Assembly: GCF_016859285.1 (NCBI RefSeq)
Contig: NW_024401807.1
Coordinates: 361,156-425,155 of the forward strand
Reading direction: 5' to 3'
Source of the DNA: Xiphias gladius
Taxonomy: Eukaryota > Chordata > Actinopteri > Istiophoriformes > Xiphiidae
Length of the DNA stretch: 64,000 bases
The position numbers and the translations under genes were made by a program. The notes beneath the pieces were generated by a model. It saw only the letters and a list, made by a program, of their open reading frames with translations, was not told where the DNA came from and searched no databases. Of the stretch, positions 45,931-58,000 are shown piece after piece. Position 1 is the stretch's first letter. Each line of letters begins with the position of its first letter.

Positions 45931-46049
45931 AGTTCACAACACCTGGTATTTGGAGGCGGTCTCCCATTCAGGTACTACCCAGGACCGATCCTCATTAGCT
46001 TCCTCGATCACACAAAATCTGGTGCATCCAGATTTGTATGGCCATTAGC
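45931..46049 (-). rRNA. 5S rRNA gene copy A, diverged
   Basis: Minus strand, 119 nt, from GCTAATGGCCATAC-like 5' end to a ...GGTGTTGTGAACT 3' end. 'GGAGACCGCCTCC' stands where the box C GGGAGACCGCC belongs. Several substitutions in the box A region ('AAGCTAATGAGGATCGG') suggest a pseudogene. A TATA-like 'ctatatatc' lies about 25 nt upstream. Confidence 0.8.
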
Positions 46050-46541
46050 ACCACTGTCTGATATATAGAGGCTCTTTGTACATTCAATAAACACTACGAT
46101 CTTCATACTGCTAAATACGGTAATCAGTGATTTATATTCGTATAATACTCAACAAATCCTAATGCAAGACAAAAACCAAATATGAATGAATCCATCCAAC
46201 ACATGATCTCTTCATGACCACAGTCTGATAAAGCATGTAACTCTGTTTTATATTTTTATATAAACTTAATTTTCCAGACCTCTTTACTGGTGACATGTGC
46301 GTTCAGAATAAGGAGAACCTCCAATACATATACCCCCATATACAGCAGCAGTGCAGACTTTATTCTGGTAAATTCTCAACGCCTAAAATATGATTTCTGA
46401 AAGTGACATAAATTACGATTGAAGTACATACTAGAGCATGAAATACACTGCAAAAAAAAAAAAAAACATAGTGTTGGGTTTCCTCTGTCCAGTCTCACTA
46501 CATGAGCAACATCGCCTTCTGTTGATGAAAGATGGGTATGA

Positions 46542-46620
46542 AAAGCTTACAACAACTCATTCCCGGGTGTTATCCCATTCAAGTACTAATCAGGCCTGAC
46601 CTTCATTAGCTTCTGAATCA
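46542..46620 (-). pseudogene. 5S rRNA copy B, truncated
   Basis: Only the 3' two thirds remain ('GCCTGATTAGTACTTGAATGG' and a GTTGTAAGCTTTT end, split here for length). The 5' third and promoter are missing, so it cannot be transcribed normally. Confidence 0.8.
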
Positions 46621-47073
46621 TTAATAATGATTAATATTGCTCTAATAATCAACAAATCCAAATGCAAGACAATAACCAAATGTGAACTGATGCATCTAAC
46701 ACCACATTTCTTCATAACCAGAGTGTGATAGAGAATTTAACTCTGTTTTCAAAGTTAAAAGTAAATTTTTATCCGAAATTTACTAAAACAGTCATCCACA
46801 CTTATTATTGGTGACATGTTCGTTCGGGAGAAGAAAACCCATAATATATATAATCATTTATCAACCCGCAGAAATGCAGACTGCATACATGTAACTTATC
46901 ATCGCCAAGGTTTGATTGGTGAAAGTAGTATAAAATACAGTAGAAGTACACAATGGAGCGTGAAGAATACACTGCTAAACAAAACACGATAAAGCGGGGT
47001 TTCCCCTGATTTTTAAGTTCTGTCTCAACTACATGAGGAGCATCGCCCTGTGATGATGAAAAATGGGGATAAA

Positions 47074-47193
47074 GACCTTAGAGAATCTGGTAATCTCAGG
47101 TGGTCTTCCAGCCAAATACTAAACAGGCCCAACCCTGCTTAACTTCCGCGATCTGACGAGATCCGGTGTATCCAAGTTGGTATGGCCATAAGA
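47074..47193 (-). rRNA. 5S rRNA gene copy C, diverged
   Basis: 120 nt. Retains 'GATCTCGTCAGATCGCGGAA' and 'AAGCAGGGTTGGGCCTG'. The last 20 nt are altered (TACCAGATTCTCTAAGG). Probably a pseudogene. Confidence 0.82.
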
Positions 47194-47670
47194 AGGCATA
47201 TCTGACGTACACAGCCTCTTTATACATGCTAAAAGATCATTAACAATTCTCATACCGTTAAATACAGCTATCAATGATTAATATTCCTCTAATAATCAAT
47301 AAATGCAAAATCCAAAAAAGAAACACACCACATTTGAATTAATCCATCTAACATGGCATTTTTTCATAACCAAAGTCTGATCAACCATGTAGCTCTGTTT
47401 TAAAGGTTAAAAGTCAGTGTTATTCCGAAATGTAATAAAAAATACATTCATGATCCAGACCTCTTTACGGGAGACATATTCATTCAGAATAAGGAGAACC
47501 CAAATTACAATACTGTAAGTGACATAAAGTACAATAGAAGTACACAAAGTAGCATGAAGTACGCACTGCAAAACAAAACTCCATAGTGTGCAAGTGGCCC
47601 CTGTTTTTACAAGTCCTGTCTCAACTACATGAGCAGAATCGCCATCTGCTGATTACAGAAGGAGATGAAA

Positions 47671-47792
47671 AGTTTACAGCACCTGGTATTCCCAGGCGGT
47701 CTTCCATCAAAGTACTAACCAGGCCTGACCTTGCTTGACTTCTGAGATCTGACGAGATGAGGGGTATATCCAGGTTGGTATTGGCCGTAAGC
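47671..47792 (-). rRNA. 5S rRNA gene copy D, best conserved
   Basis: 122 nt, starting GCTTACGGCC and ending CCAGGTGCTGTAAACTT. It keeps GACCGCCTGGGAATACCAGG and GGCCTGGTTAGTACTTTGAT. One inserted A (CCAATACC) and changes in box A (AAGTCAAGCAAGGTCA) may reduce function. Confidence 0.88.
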
Positions 47793-48055
47793 AACCGTGT
47801 TTGACATAATCGGGCTCTTCATACATGCTTAAAAGAACACTAACAGTTGTCATACCGTTAAATATGGATATCAATTATTTATATCTCTTTAATACCCAAC
47901 AAACCGGGAAAGGCAACAAAAAAACAAATGTGAATTAGTCCATCTAACAAGGCTTTTCTTCATAACCACAGTCTGACAAAGCACGTGACTCTGTTTTAAA
48001 AGTTAAAAGTTAGTGTTTTTCTAAAATGTATTAAAATAGACATCCATCATCCAGA

Positions 48056-49262
48056 TATGATATAGTTACTCTAGATGGCATTGCCCTGGCCTCCAGCACC
48101 ACTGTTTGGAATCTCGGCGTTATCTTTGATCAGGAAATGTCCTTTAACTCTCACATAAAACAAACTTCAAGGACTGCCTTTTTTCACCTACGTAACATTG
48201 CAAAAATCAGGCACATCCTATCTCAAAAAGATGCAGAAAAACTAGTCCATGCTTTTGTTTCCTCTAGACTGGATTATTGTAATTCCTTATTATCAGGCTG
48301 TCCCAACAAATCTTTAAATACTCTCCAGCTGATCCAGAATGCTGCATTGCGAGCACTGACAGGAACTAGGAAAAGAGATAACATTTTTTCTGTGTTAGCT
48401 TCTCGGCATTGGCTCCCTGTAAATTTAAGAATAAAATCTAATATCCTCCTCCTCACCTACAAAGCCCTTAATGGTCAGGCACCATCATATCTGAAAGCGG
48501 TCATAGTGCCCTATTACCCCACTAGAAAACTGCACTCCCAGAATGCACGCTTGCTAGATTCTCCAAAAGTAGAATGGGAGGCAGAGCCTTCAGTTATCAA
48601 GCTTCTCTACTGTGGAACCATCTTCCAGTTTGGGTCTGGGAGGCAGACACCCTCTCCACATTTAAGAGTAGGCTTAAAACCTTCCTTTTTGATAAAGCTT
48701 ACAGTTAGGGCTGGCTCAGGCTTGTCTTGAACCATCCACTAGTTATGCTGCTATAGGCCTAGACTGCCAGGTGACTTCCCATGATGCACTGAGCTCCTCT
48801 CTCCTCCTCTTCCTCCACTTGCATGCATTCATGAGGCATAAATGCTCGTTACTAACTTGACTTCTTCTCTCTCCCGTAGTTTTGTGCTTTCTGCAGGTAT
48901 TTCTGCCCCTGCTGCTAGAGAGTCTGGATCTGTGACTGCAAACCACATACTGCCCCAATGATCCTGCTCAACACCCTCTGCTTCAAATATTATGATTATC
49001 ATCTATTATTATATTTAGTTTTATAAGTACTATTATTCACCCTTTTATTATAATTATTACTTTTATTATTAGTCTCATTATTGTTACACATCTTTATGGT
49101 ATACGTCTACTGTGCTATGTCTCCCCCGGCCTCTCTTTTCTCCCTCTCTCTCTATCTCTCTCATTCAACCCAGACAGTCGGGGCAGATGGCCGCCCCCCA
49201 TGAGCCGGTTTCTGTTGAAGGTTTCTACCTGTTAAAAGGGAGTGATTGATGATTTTTTCACC
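48056..49262 (+). mobile_element. L2-like LINE 3' end inserted in the 5S array
   Basis: Plus-strand frame 48137-48730 carries the C-terminal RT region of L2/CR1-group LINEs: HAFVSSRLDYCNSLLSGCPN, then LQLIQNAALRALTGTRKRDN and LHWLPV-like (RHWLPVNLRIKSNILLLTYK) and ALNGQAPSYL. A frameshift follows; the 3' end has 'ctcccccggcctctctt'. Only the 3' 1.2 kb is present, typical of 5'-truncated insertion. Confidence 0.88.
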
Positions 49263-49744
49263 AACAAAAGAAGCAGGCTCTTTATACATGCTAAAAGATC
49301 ACTAACTGTTCTCATACCGTTAAATACACTAATCAATGATTTACATTTCTCTAATACGCAACAAATTAAAAATGCAAGACATATATCAAATATGAATTAA
49401 TCCATCTAATACGACATTTCATTGTAACCACATTCTGACAAAGCGTGTAACTCTAAAGTTAGAAGTTAATTTTTATCCGAAATTTGTTAAAACAGACATC
49501 CATAATCCACAGTTATTTATGGGTGACATGTTCATTTAGGATAAGGAAAACCCACAATACATGTACTCATTATCAACCGGCAGCAGTATGGCCTTTATAC
49601 TGGTAACTTCTCAATGTCTAAAATGTAATTGCTGAAAGTGAAGTAATAACAGAAGTACACAATGGAGCATGAAGTACACTTTGCAAAACAAAACACAATA
49701 AAGTGAGCAGCATCACCCTGTGCTGATGAAAAATGGGGCTGAAA

Positions 49745-49863
49745 AACTTACACAACCTAGTATACCCATGTGGTTTTCCATCCAAGCACTCACCAGGCAT
49801 GACCCTGCTTAGCTTCCGAGATCAGACAAGATCAGGCGTACCCAGGTTGGTGTGACTATAAGC
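49745..49863 (-). rRNA. 5S rRNA gene copy E, diverged
   Basis: 119 nt. Box A region AAGCTAAGCAGGGTC is perfect, with GATCTCGGAAGC just upstream. The box C region (GGATGGAAAACCACATGGG) and the terminal stem are changed. Confidence 0.86.
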
Positions 49864-50070
49864 CATACTGTCGCACATGCGCGGGATCTCTACACATGCT
49901 AAAAGATGACTAACAGTCATCATATCTTTAAACACAATTATAAGTGATTTATATTCCTCTAATACTTAACAAATTCCAATCCAACACGAATACTACGTCT
50001 AACACATTTCTTCATAACCAAAGCCTGACAAAGCACGTAACATGTAACTACTGATGAAAGATGGGGGTGA

Positions 50071-50169
50071 AAAGCACACATCACGTGGAATTTCGACGTG
50101 GTCTCCCATCCAAGTACTAACCAGGAATGACACTGCTTAGCCTCTGAGATCAGGCTAGATTGGGCATAT
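50071..50169 (-). pseudogene. 5S rRNA copy F, 5'-truncated
   Basis: Retains CTTGGATGGGAGACCACGTC (box C nearly intact) and GTTAGTACTTGG, but stops before the first ~25 nt of the gene, where unrelated AT-rich DNA begins. End of the array. Confidence 0.82.
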
Positions 50170-50489
50170 TTTTGTTTTCTCTTTTATGATCAAAATGTAC
50201 TCATTATACATCTTATACAGATTCAAATGCTATTTACATGACAGATTTTTGCATAAATATTTACTGTGCTGTACAGAAAATAAACATTTGGCCTCTAATA
50301 AAAACAGTACCTTCACCAATTATTGGAAATAAAAAAAGGAAAAAATGAGACAGAAATGTAACAAACTTAAAGTAAAATAAATGAATAATAAATGAAATTA
50401 AATCAAATAGTCAAACTAAACTAAATGCAAAACAAATCAACAAATATAGATCAAACAGAACACCAACATTGTTTTAAATAGTAATTCCA

Positions 50490-51340
50490 AGTCAATATTT
50501 TTTTATTATTTCCACCACCTCTGGTCCATTTACAGATATTTTTTCAAAAAGCCTTCTATTGGCTGTATACATGGCCAGGCTGTACAATAGGGAGGAGAGG
50601 AGACAGCCTTACCTCTCTGACCTTTGGATTGGAAATTTTCCTGCGCTATGTCCATTATATTTGATACAACTGTATGTGTTATTGTAGAGTAGTTTTATGC
50701 AATTAATGAAGTTATTGCTGAATCCAAATTTTTGTAGAACCTCCCATATGAAATTGTGTTACCCTCTGTGGAATGTTTTTTCCAGATCTATGCCTAAATA
50801 AATGCCTCCCTGTTTTGTCATTTGATTCATTGTTTTTTTGACTGATACGACTGTGTCTGTGAGGGCCGGCCTAGGAATGCTGTGAGGTTGGGCCCAATTA
50901 ACTATTGATCCTATGACTGATTTCAACTTGTTTGCTAGTATATTTCTTAGAATTTTTTAATCTGTGTTTAATAAACTAATAGGTCGGTAGTTTTCTAGCA
51001 ATGTCTTGTCCCCTCTATTCTCATTTAATATAGTTATCAGGCTGCGGGTCATAGTCCTGGGAGTGCGACATCTACTCTCCATGTTATTGTAGATGTTTAA
51101 TAAAATGGGAGCCAAACTGCTTTTAAAGGCTTTGTAGAATTCTCCTATTAAAACAATCGGTGCCTGGGCTTTAATTTTTGTTTAAATGATCTGTTGCTCT
51201 CCGTATTTCTTTTGCAGAGCGTGGCGAATCACACCACTCTCTATCATCCTCCGATATTTCCCTTTTCATGCTATTGTTTCTGTCATATTCGTCTTCTGTT
51301 TTGTTGCTTCTGAATAGATTGTTATTCTCAATATTTTTAT
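50490..51340 (-). mobile_element. L1/Tx1-like LINE reverse transcriptase fragment
   Basis: Minus strand, with shifts. Near 50985-50950 it reads LLENYRPISLLNTDYKILRN, then IYLGIDLEKTFHR (catalytic RT block A region) and later LYNNTYSCIKYNGH. The NYRPISLLN block is diagnostic of non-LTR RT. Dead copy. Confidence 0.85.
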
Positions 51341-51930
51341 TTTTTCAAAAAGAGTAAATTGATACAATACAAAGACCTACCACTGTAGGTCTTACACATT
51401 ATATCGGAAACCACTAAACAAGAACAAACACATTAACAACAGCAACAAAAATAAAATAAAAAAAAGGGCAAAATAAGCAATAGTAATATTCACAACCAGG
51501 TAAATTTACAACATGTGGATTGTATGTACATATTCTATTATACTATAGACATATGTTTTTCATACCACACAGAAATATCAAGGGGCTCTTCGTCTAAGAA
51601 TTTCTGGAATATTGTGAGCCGTGCAGCGTACAAACCGATTCTAAAAATGTACCTGTACCTACATAAATAATTGGAGACTAATCCCAGTACAATATAATGT
51701 GGATTTAGAGGTAGCATATCTACCTCAAACACTTTCTTAATCTCAATCTGGACTGATAACCAAACAATTACAATTTTAGGGCACATCCACATAAGGTAGG
51801 TTCCTAACCACTGATTTCCCTGTAGATTAAAGGCATTAACATGCTTCCAATGAAAGTGATGTAAATATATGAAGTAAATATGAGGCTTCAGCAGTCCGAG
51901 TTCCACAAACCAAGTGGATATCTTTCTAAG
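51341..51930 (-). mobile_element. L1/Tx1-like LINE ORF2 C-terminal fragment
   Basis: Frame 51538-51906 (122 codons) contains YLMWMCPKIVIVWLSVQIEI and LPLNPHYIVLGL, resembling the HxxWxCPxIxxFWxxV...DPxxxLLG C-terminal region of L1/Tx1 ORF2. It may belong to the same or another insertion as 50490-51340. Confidence 0.6.
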
Positions 51931-52380
51931 TTACAGTTATTGTAGCACAGAATTCCCCTTTTGTGTTTCCCCACATAGTGTTTCAGTGCTGAGCTTTTAA
52001 TTTATATCTATTTTATTATCTACGTGTAGGTAAAACGAATTCAGTCTAATACAATACATTTTACCTCCATTAAGGTTATAAAATTCAAGTTATAATTTAT
52101 TCATTTTAGTTCACTTTTGTAAAATCAGGCTCACGATTGTCCTGGCATGAAGTTCACATGTAACAGGAGATTGGAGAAAACAATATATAAATATAAGAGT
52201 TCCATCTTTCCACTTTGTCAAGTATTTCAGATCAAGCATGCACTCCTTCGTTTTCTTCACGCTGACTTTACAATCTCAAACAAAATCACAAAATGTGTGG
52301 TGTTAAAAGTTAAAACAAAAGTTTTCACTTTTGTATGTGGTGTATGAAAGAAAAGTATGTTCGATTCAACTCTATTACAT
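51931..52380. other. AT-rich non-coding sequence
   Basis: No exon or element recognised. Confidence 0.5.
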
Positions 52381-52545
52381 TTTATTTATATAGCACCAAA
52401 TCATAATAGAGGTTATCCCAGGGCACTTATCATATACAGCAGGTCTAAACCGTACTCTTTATAGTTATATTTACAGAGATCCAACATTCTCCCATGAACA
52501 AGCACTTGGCAATGGTGGCAAGGACAAACCCCTTTAAGTATGTGA
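52375..52545. repeat. Dispersed fish repeat (SINE-like)
   Basis: 'attttatttatatagcacca' followed by 'ttatcccagggcactt' and 'gatccaacattctcccatga' is a phrase order common in teleost dispersed repeats. No coding capacity. Confidence 0.45.
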
Positions 52546-52689
52546 ACGCTTAACAATGAGAAGATTGTACTGTTATAATACCAGTATTGTTTTGGCACAT
52601 TATGTCATCTTTTTCCACCTCAAGGGGGTGCTAAGATGTTTGTGGGAGGAATTTATAAAAGTGAAGTGCAATGGCAGCAGTGGTGGTCA

Positions 52690-53035
52690 AAAGTAACGGT
52701 CCAGCATTACTGGGAAGAAAGTAGATCAAACGGTTAAAACTGGATTTCTCGTCTGTAAACAGATTAGTAGCTGAGAGTGTGGAGGAGTTATGTGATAGAT
52801 ACCCAGAGGTGTTTCAGCCCAATCTAGGGAAGGTGACTGGGATTAAAGCCAAACTCCATATAGTACCAGGGGCTATCCATAAATTTTGCAAAACACACTC
52901 TGTTCCTTTTTCAGGTAGGGAGGCAGTAGCAGCCCAGATAAGCAAAATGGAGAATGGTAGTATTATTATACCTGTAAAATACAGTGAATGGGCTGTTACA
53001 ATGGGAAGCTCATATCTAACCAAAACCAAATCCAG
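52690..53035 (+). mobile_element. Ty3/gypsy retrotransposon fragment (protease-RT junction)
   Basis: Frame 52779-53060 reads LCDRYPEVFQPNLGKVTGIK, then VPGAIHKFCKTHSVPFSGRE and IIIPVKYSEWAVTMGS. This is the standard gypsy order (DYxDVFxxGLG..., HxIxxxPxxxPxRxxP, GxIxPSxSPWAxPVVxV). The domain is cut off right after the SEWA block where telomeric repeats begin. Confidence 0.88.
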
Positions 53036-53096
53036 TGTTAGGGGGTTAGGGTTAGGGTAAGGGTTAGTGGGTTAGGTGTAGGGTTAGGGTTAGGGT
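53036..53096. repeat. Interstitial telomeric repeat, degenerate (TTAGGG)n
   Basis: About ten units, most GGGTTA with variants such as GGGTAA and GTTAGTG. A second short block lies at 53164-53177. Confidence 0.9.
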
Positions 53097-53252
53097 GCCC
53101 CCCGGTGGACAATTCTCTCTCCTCTCCTCTCATGCACTATGCTTCCATCATGCATAATGTAGGATTAGGGTTAGGGTGCCCCCCAGTGGACCATTCTCTC
53201 TCCTCTCCTCTCCTCTCCTCTCCATCAGTACGCTTCCATCATGCATAATGTG
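53080..53252. repeat. Tandem duplication (~87 bp) including telomere-like start
   Basis: Two copies run from 'ttagggttagggtgcccccc' through 'ctctcctctcctct' to 'ttccatcatgcataatgt'. They differ in the number of CTCTC units. Confidence 0.9.
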
Positions 53253-55004
53253 ACAGGTGTCACAACCCCCTCCGAACCAATAAGCGATTGTCTTGTATTT
53301 TGGATGCTCCCGCAGACTCTTGACCAATCCTGTCCAGTCAAAGAACCCTCCATCGACCAGGCTACATGTTGCAGGCTAAAATGTAACATCCTCAGCTCAC
53401 ATCAGCTCTAGGGAGCCCCCTGCTGGGGAGAGGTGCAACAGGTGAATAGAAAATTAATGGGAGTTAGAGCTCGGCCCTCTGGGCACTCTTTACACAACAC
53501 GAGAAAATATACTTGGAAAAGTTCTTTATTTCTTTTATTCTTTTCAACACATAGATACAAAACACGCTCATGACATGTATCATACAGTGAAACTCTCCAT
53601 CACATTCGAGAATGTTGACTCTTGGTGCAATTAACAAATAAACTCTCTTACTTATTGGATACAAAGCAAGAGCTCCCGAGAGGGAAATGAGCTCTCCTGT
53701 ATCAGCTGTCACAAAACAGACAGTGTTTTGAAAAGTAAGAGAAGAAAGCTCAGAGTATGAGAAGGTTGTACCAGTCCAAGCCACTTTTTGAAGCAGCAGG
53801 AGCAGCAGAACCGGTGTTATGATTGAGATGGGAGGAGGATGCGACAGGCTCGAGTGTTGCTCTATCATTCTTGAAGTGCTGGTCCTAAGGTTGTTGTTTG
53901 TAAACATTTATCAAGAAGGAACAGATGACCCTTTTAGTTTTGACATCTGGGCGTCTAGCTGTGGTCTTCAGCGCTGATGTCTCTGATGATGAGAGAGCAG
54001 TGTTGGGCTTTCATTTTTTCCTCACACCTTAAACTTCTCGTGCTCTCACAAAACAGTTCCTCTATGCTGGTACAGTGGCTCCTTGAGGTCGGACCACTGC
54101 ACGTGAGGCTCGTATCCTTTTGGAGGGGTGAAGATGCGTGGATAGAGCAGGTTTCTAATCTTTCCAATAATCCGGCTCTCACAGGACTCCAACTCTGCTC
54201 CAACTCTGCTCCAACTCCGCTTGTCAGGCTCCAAGTCCAGTCAGGCTCCGCTCTGCTCGTCAAGCTCCAACCCCCGCAGTGAGGTTCCAACCCCAGTCAA
54301 GCGCCGATTCTGTTTCAACTCTGCTCCAACTCTGCTCCAACTCTGCTTGTCAAACTCCAAGCTATCTGGCAGGGTTAGACCCGCAGGCTGCCTGCGGACC
54401 CGTCCAGGTAAGGTTGAGGCTTTGCATGGTATATTTCTCTACAGTATAATCCTGTAAAGTTGTTATATCTTGGTTCACAAGGCCCCGGCTGCTAACAACG
54501 CATTCAGGTGATGGTAATGTGTGAGATCTATATCCTTGGAACCGAGAACCCTTCAGTCCTATCATGTCATCTCCTTCATTGTTTTGAACACAGTCTATAC
54601 AAGCCTTGCTGAGACTCTGGATCTTGTGCTTGGTCAGTTTCCTATTTCGCAACAGTAAGCAATCATGCCAGCCGTCCATGTCGGATAGGTTGGAAGTGAG
54701 TTCAGCGTGCGTGGATGAAAGGGGGAGGGGTCAAGTCGGTTCATGTTAGTATCACTGCGGAGCTATTGGGTCCGCATCGGGTTACTCACTCAATCATTCA
54801 CTCACTCACTCACTCACTCAAAGTGCTCAGCAGGTCCCTCCTTTTAGATCAGTGCTCTTCGGTGAAACATTTAGCTAAATCAACCTCAAGCGCCCGTACC
54901 CATGACTTGAACCTCTCTCTGTCGACCAAAGCCTGCATCCACTCCCCTTTTCAAGCAGCCCGACACATCTTGCATGTAAATATGGGTACGATTTTGACCA
55001 CTCT
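53253..55004. other. Gene-poor region with short tandem motifs
   Basis: Open frames on both strands (the largest 53464-53907 minus, 147 codons with a Leu run) have no family resemblance. 54165-54355 repeats CTCCAACTCTG units on the plus strand, and 54786-54820 is (CACT)n. No exon recognised. Confidence 0.45.
54165..54355. repeat. Minisatellite, CTCCAACTCTG-type units
   Basis: Units of 11-12 bp recur at 54188-54215 and 54318-54350, with related 'caggctccaa' units between. Confidence 0.75.
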
Positions 55005-55073
55005 ATGAAAGTGAACACTACCTGGCTTTTGATTGTTCTACTCGTCTCGCATTTCTCCTTCCACCTTTGCGGA
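55005..55073 (+). CDS. Candidate signal-peptide exon
   Basis: MKVNTTWLLIVLLVSHFSFH then LCG is a textbook signal peptide (charged start, hydrophobic core, Cys-Gly end), followed by a donor 'GGAG|gtacgt' near 55074. First exons of secreted or receptor proteins often look so. No partner exon was found downstream, so it may be chance. Confidence 0.25.
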
Positions 55074-58000
55074 GGTACGTATCTCGAATGTTGTCTGCAA
55101 GGACGGAAGAGTCTTCTTTCTAGCCCCATTCGATATCCTTCGCCGCAGCCTCCCCTCACCCTTTGTCTCACTTCTATTACTGTCGAGTTCCATCTATTGC
55201 TTTGCCTGGGACTGAGTTGAGCTTTGTTCAAAAACAGATATTGTTTCCTTTCAGGCCGACTGACGAGCATTTAATTAACCTAAATACGCATATGGAAGGG
55301 AGAGGGGGTGCCCTGTTAGGCTAATGAAAAAGTTTAAGAAAATACAGAGTGATTTCACACCAATCATTCAACGATAAAGTGAGGAATGCTTTTTTCGTTC
55401 CTCTTGTAACTTTGGTTCCAGCAGACCTTCTTTCAGTGATTAATGGTGGCTAAATATTACAGACTGGGGGTTGTTAGCTATGCCAGTTGAAACCTAACAG
55501 AGGGGTATACTGAGATTTCGACCACTCAATTAGATGTTCTTGTACAAGATGTGGGTTCACGGCATCTGACCTTTTATTAGATTTTAAAATGTGTAGTACC
55601 GTAGGTGCATCTCATAAATTTATTACGACATATTAGGTTTTAGTATGCAGAGACCCAACGAGTAGCACTTACTGAATTCAATAGTCAAGCCAGTGCTGAA
55701 GTTTGGGTAATAGCATTGACTTTAAAAAACCTATCAAAAAATTTTTCTTAAGTCCAAATTCATGTTATAGAATTTCTGTCCTGATACATTTTCTACAGGG
55801 AACGAGGACTTCTGAAGTCAGCAACACTACCCCAACAAATAGCACTTACTGCTTTTAGATGTCAAGTCAGTGCTCGAATTAGGGTACTGTGGTGAAAAAA
55901 TTGATGCACTTAGTTAGTCATGTGAACATGATGGCAAAACTGGCAGTTCATACATTTGTCAAAGAACTCACAACCAGGAAAAACCCAAAGAGAAGCACTT
56001 ATGTACAAAAGAATTGTGAGTGGCTCTATTTGAATTGATATGAGTTGGATTCCCATAATAGTATTGCTTCCAGTGCATCCACTTGCTTTTGTCAATGAAA
56101 ACTGCCCCAACGAGTAGCACTTACTGAATTCAACAGTAAAGCCAGTTTGGTTAATAGCATTGACTTTAAAAAACCTATCAAATTGATTTTCTTCAGCCAG
56201 ACTTCATGTTATAGAATTTCTTTCCTGATACATTTTTTTAAGGGGAACAAGGACTTCTGAGGTCAGGAACACTACCCCAACAAATAGCACTTACTGCTTT
56301 TAGATCTCAAATCAGTGCTCGAGTTAGGGTACTGTGGTGAAAAAATCGATGCACTTTGTTAGTCATGTGAAAATGATGGTAAAACTGGCAGTTCATACAT
56401 TTGTCAAAGAACTCAAAACCAGGAATACCCCAAAGGGAAGGACTTATGTACAAAAGAATCGTGAGTGGCTCTATTTGAATATATATGAGTTGGATTCACA
56501 TAAGAGTATGGCTTCCACTGCATCCACTTGCTTTTGTCGTGAAAAACTGCCCCAACGAGTAGCACTTTCTGAATTCAATAGTCAAGCCAGTGCTGAAGTT
56601 TGGGTAATAGCAGTGACTTGCAAAAACCTATCAAACTGATTTTCTTCAGCCAGACTTCATGTTATAGAATATCTTTCTTGATACATTTTTTTAAAGGGAA
56701 CAAGGATTTCTGAGGTCAGCAACACTACCCCAACAAATAGCACTTACTGCTTTTAGATCTCAAGTCGGTGCTCGAGTTAGGGTGACGTTGTGAAAAATTG
56801 ATGCACTTAGTTAGTCATGTGAACATGATGGCAAAACTGGCAGTTTATACATTTGTCAAAGAACTCACAACCAGGAAAACCCCAAAGGGAAGCACTTATG
56901 TACAAAAGAATCAAGACTGTCTCCATTTGAAGTGATCGGAGTTGGATGCCTATAAGAATATGACTTCAAGTGAATTCAGTTCCTTTCTCAATTAAAATTC
57001 CCCATTCAGGAAGCATATTATCGACTTTATGTTACACTAATGACTTACGAAATGTGGCTTCCACTGCATTCACTTGCTTTTATCAACAAAAACTGCCCGA
57101 ACAAGATAGCACTTACATAATTCAATAGTCAAGCCAGGGCTGAAGTTTGGGTAATAACATTGACTCTAAAAAACCTATTTAACTGATTTTCTTCAGCCAG
57201 AATTCATGTTATAGAATTTCTGTCCTCATACATTTTTTCAAAGGGAACGAGGACTTCTGAAGTCAACAACACTACCCCAACAAATAGAACTTACTCCTTT
57301 TAGATGTCAAGTCAGTGCTCGAGTTAGGTTACTGTGGTGAAAAAATTGATGCACTTAGTTAGTCATGTGAAAATGATGGCATAACTGGCAGTTCATACAT
57401 TTGTCAAAGAACTCAAAAGCAGGACAACCCCAAAGGGAAGGATTTATGTACAAAAGAATCGTGAGTTGCTCTATTTGAATAGATATGAGTTGGATTCCCA
57501 TAAGAAAATGGTTTCCAGTGCAACCAATTGCTTTTGTCAATGAAAACTGCCCCAACGACTAGCACTTACTAAATTCAATAGTCAAGCCAGGGCTGAAGTT
57601 TGGGTAATAGCAGTGACTTGCAAAAACCTATCAAGCTGATTTTCTTCAGCCAGACTTCATGTTATAGAATTTCTTTCTTGATACATTTTTTTAAAGGGAA
57701 CAAGGATTTCTGAGGTCAGCAACACTACCCCGACAAATAGCACTTACTTCTTTTAGATCTCAAGTCGGTGCTCGAGTTAGGGTGACGTTGTGACAGATTG
57801 ATGCACTTAGTCATGTGAACATGATGGCAAAACTGGTAGTTCATAAGCTTGTCAAAGAACTCACAACCAGGACAACCCCAAAGGGAAGCACTTATGTACA
57901 AAAGAAGCATGAGTGTCTCCATTTGAAGTGATCAGAGTTGGATGCCTATAAGAATATGACTTCAAGTGAGTTCAGTTGCTATTTTCAATTAAAATTCCCC

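Larger units (their letters stand above)
45931..50169 (-). repeat. Decayed tandem 5S rDNA array
   Basis: Six recognisable 5S copies, all minus strand, with 3' ends at 45931, 46542, 47074, 47671, 49745 and 50071. Spacers share 'cataccgttaaatac', 'tcaatgatt' and 'attcctctaata' phrases, so unit length is about 530-610 bp. The larger gap 47792-49745 contains a LINE. Copies differ from each other, so homogenisation has stopped; the array is probably a relic or an orphan cluster. Confidence 0.88.

Noticed and set aside
45931..50169. CRISPR-like or other spacer-repeat array
   Set aside because: The regular repeats are 5S rRNA genes with their non-transcribed spacers.
53464..53907. 147-codon minus-strand frame with a Leu run
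   Set aside because: No family, no splice or promoter support; treated as chance.
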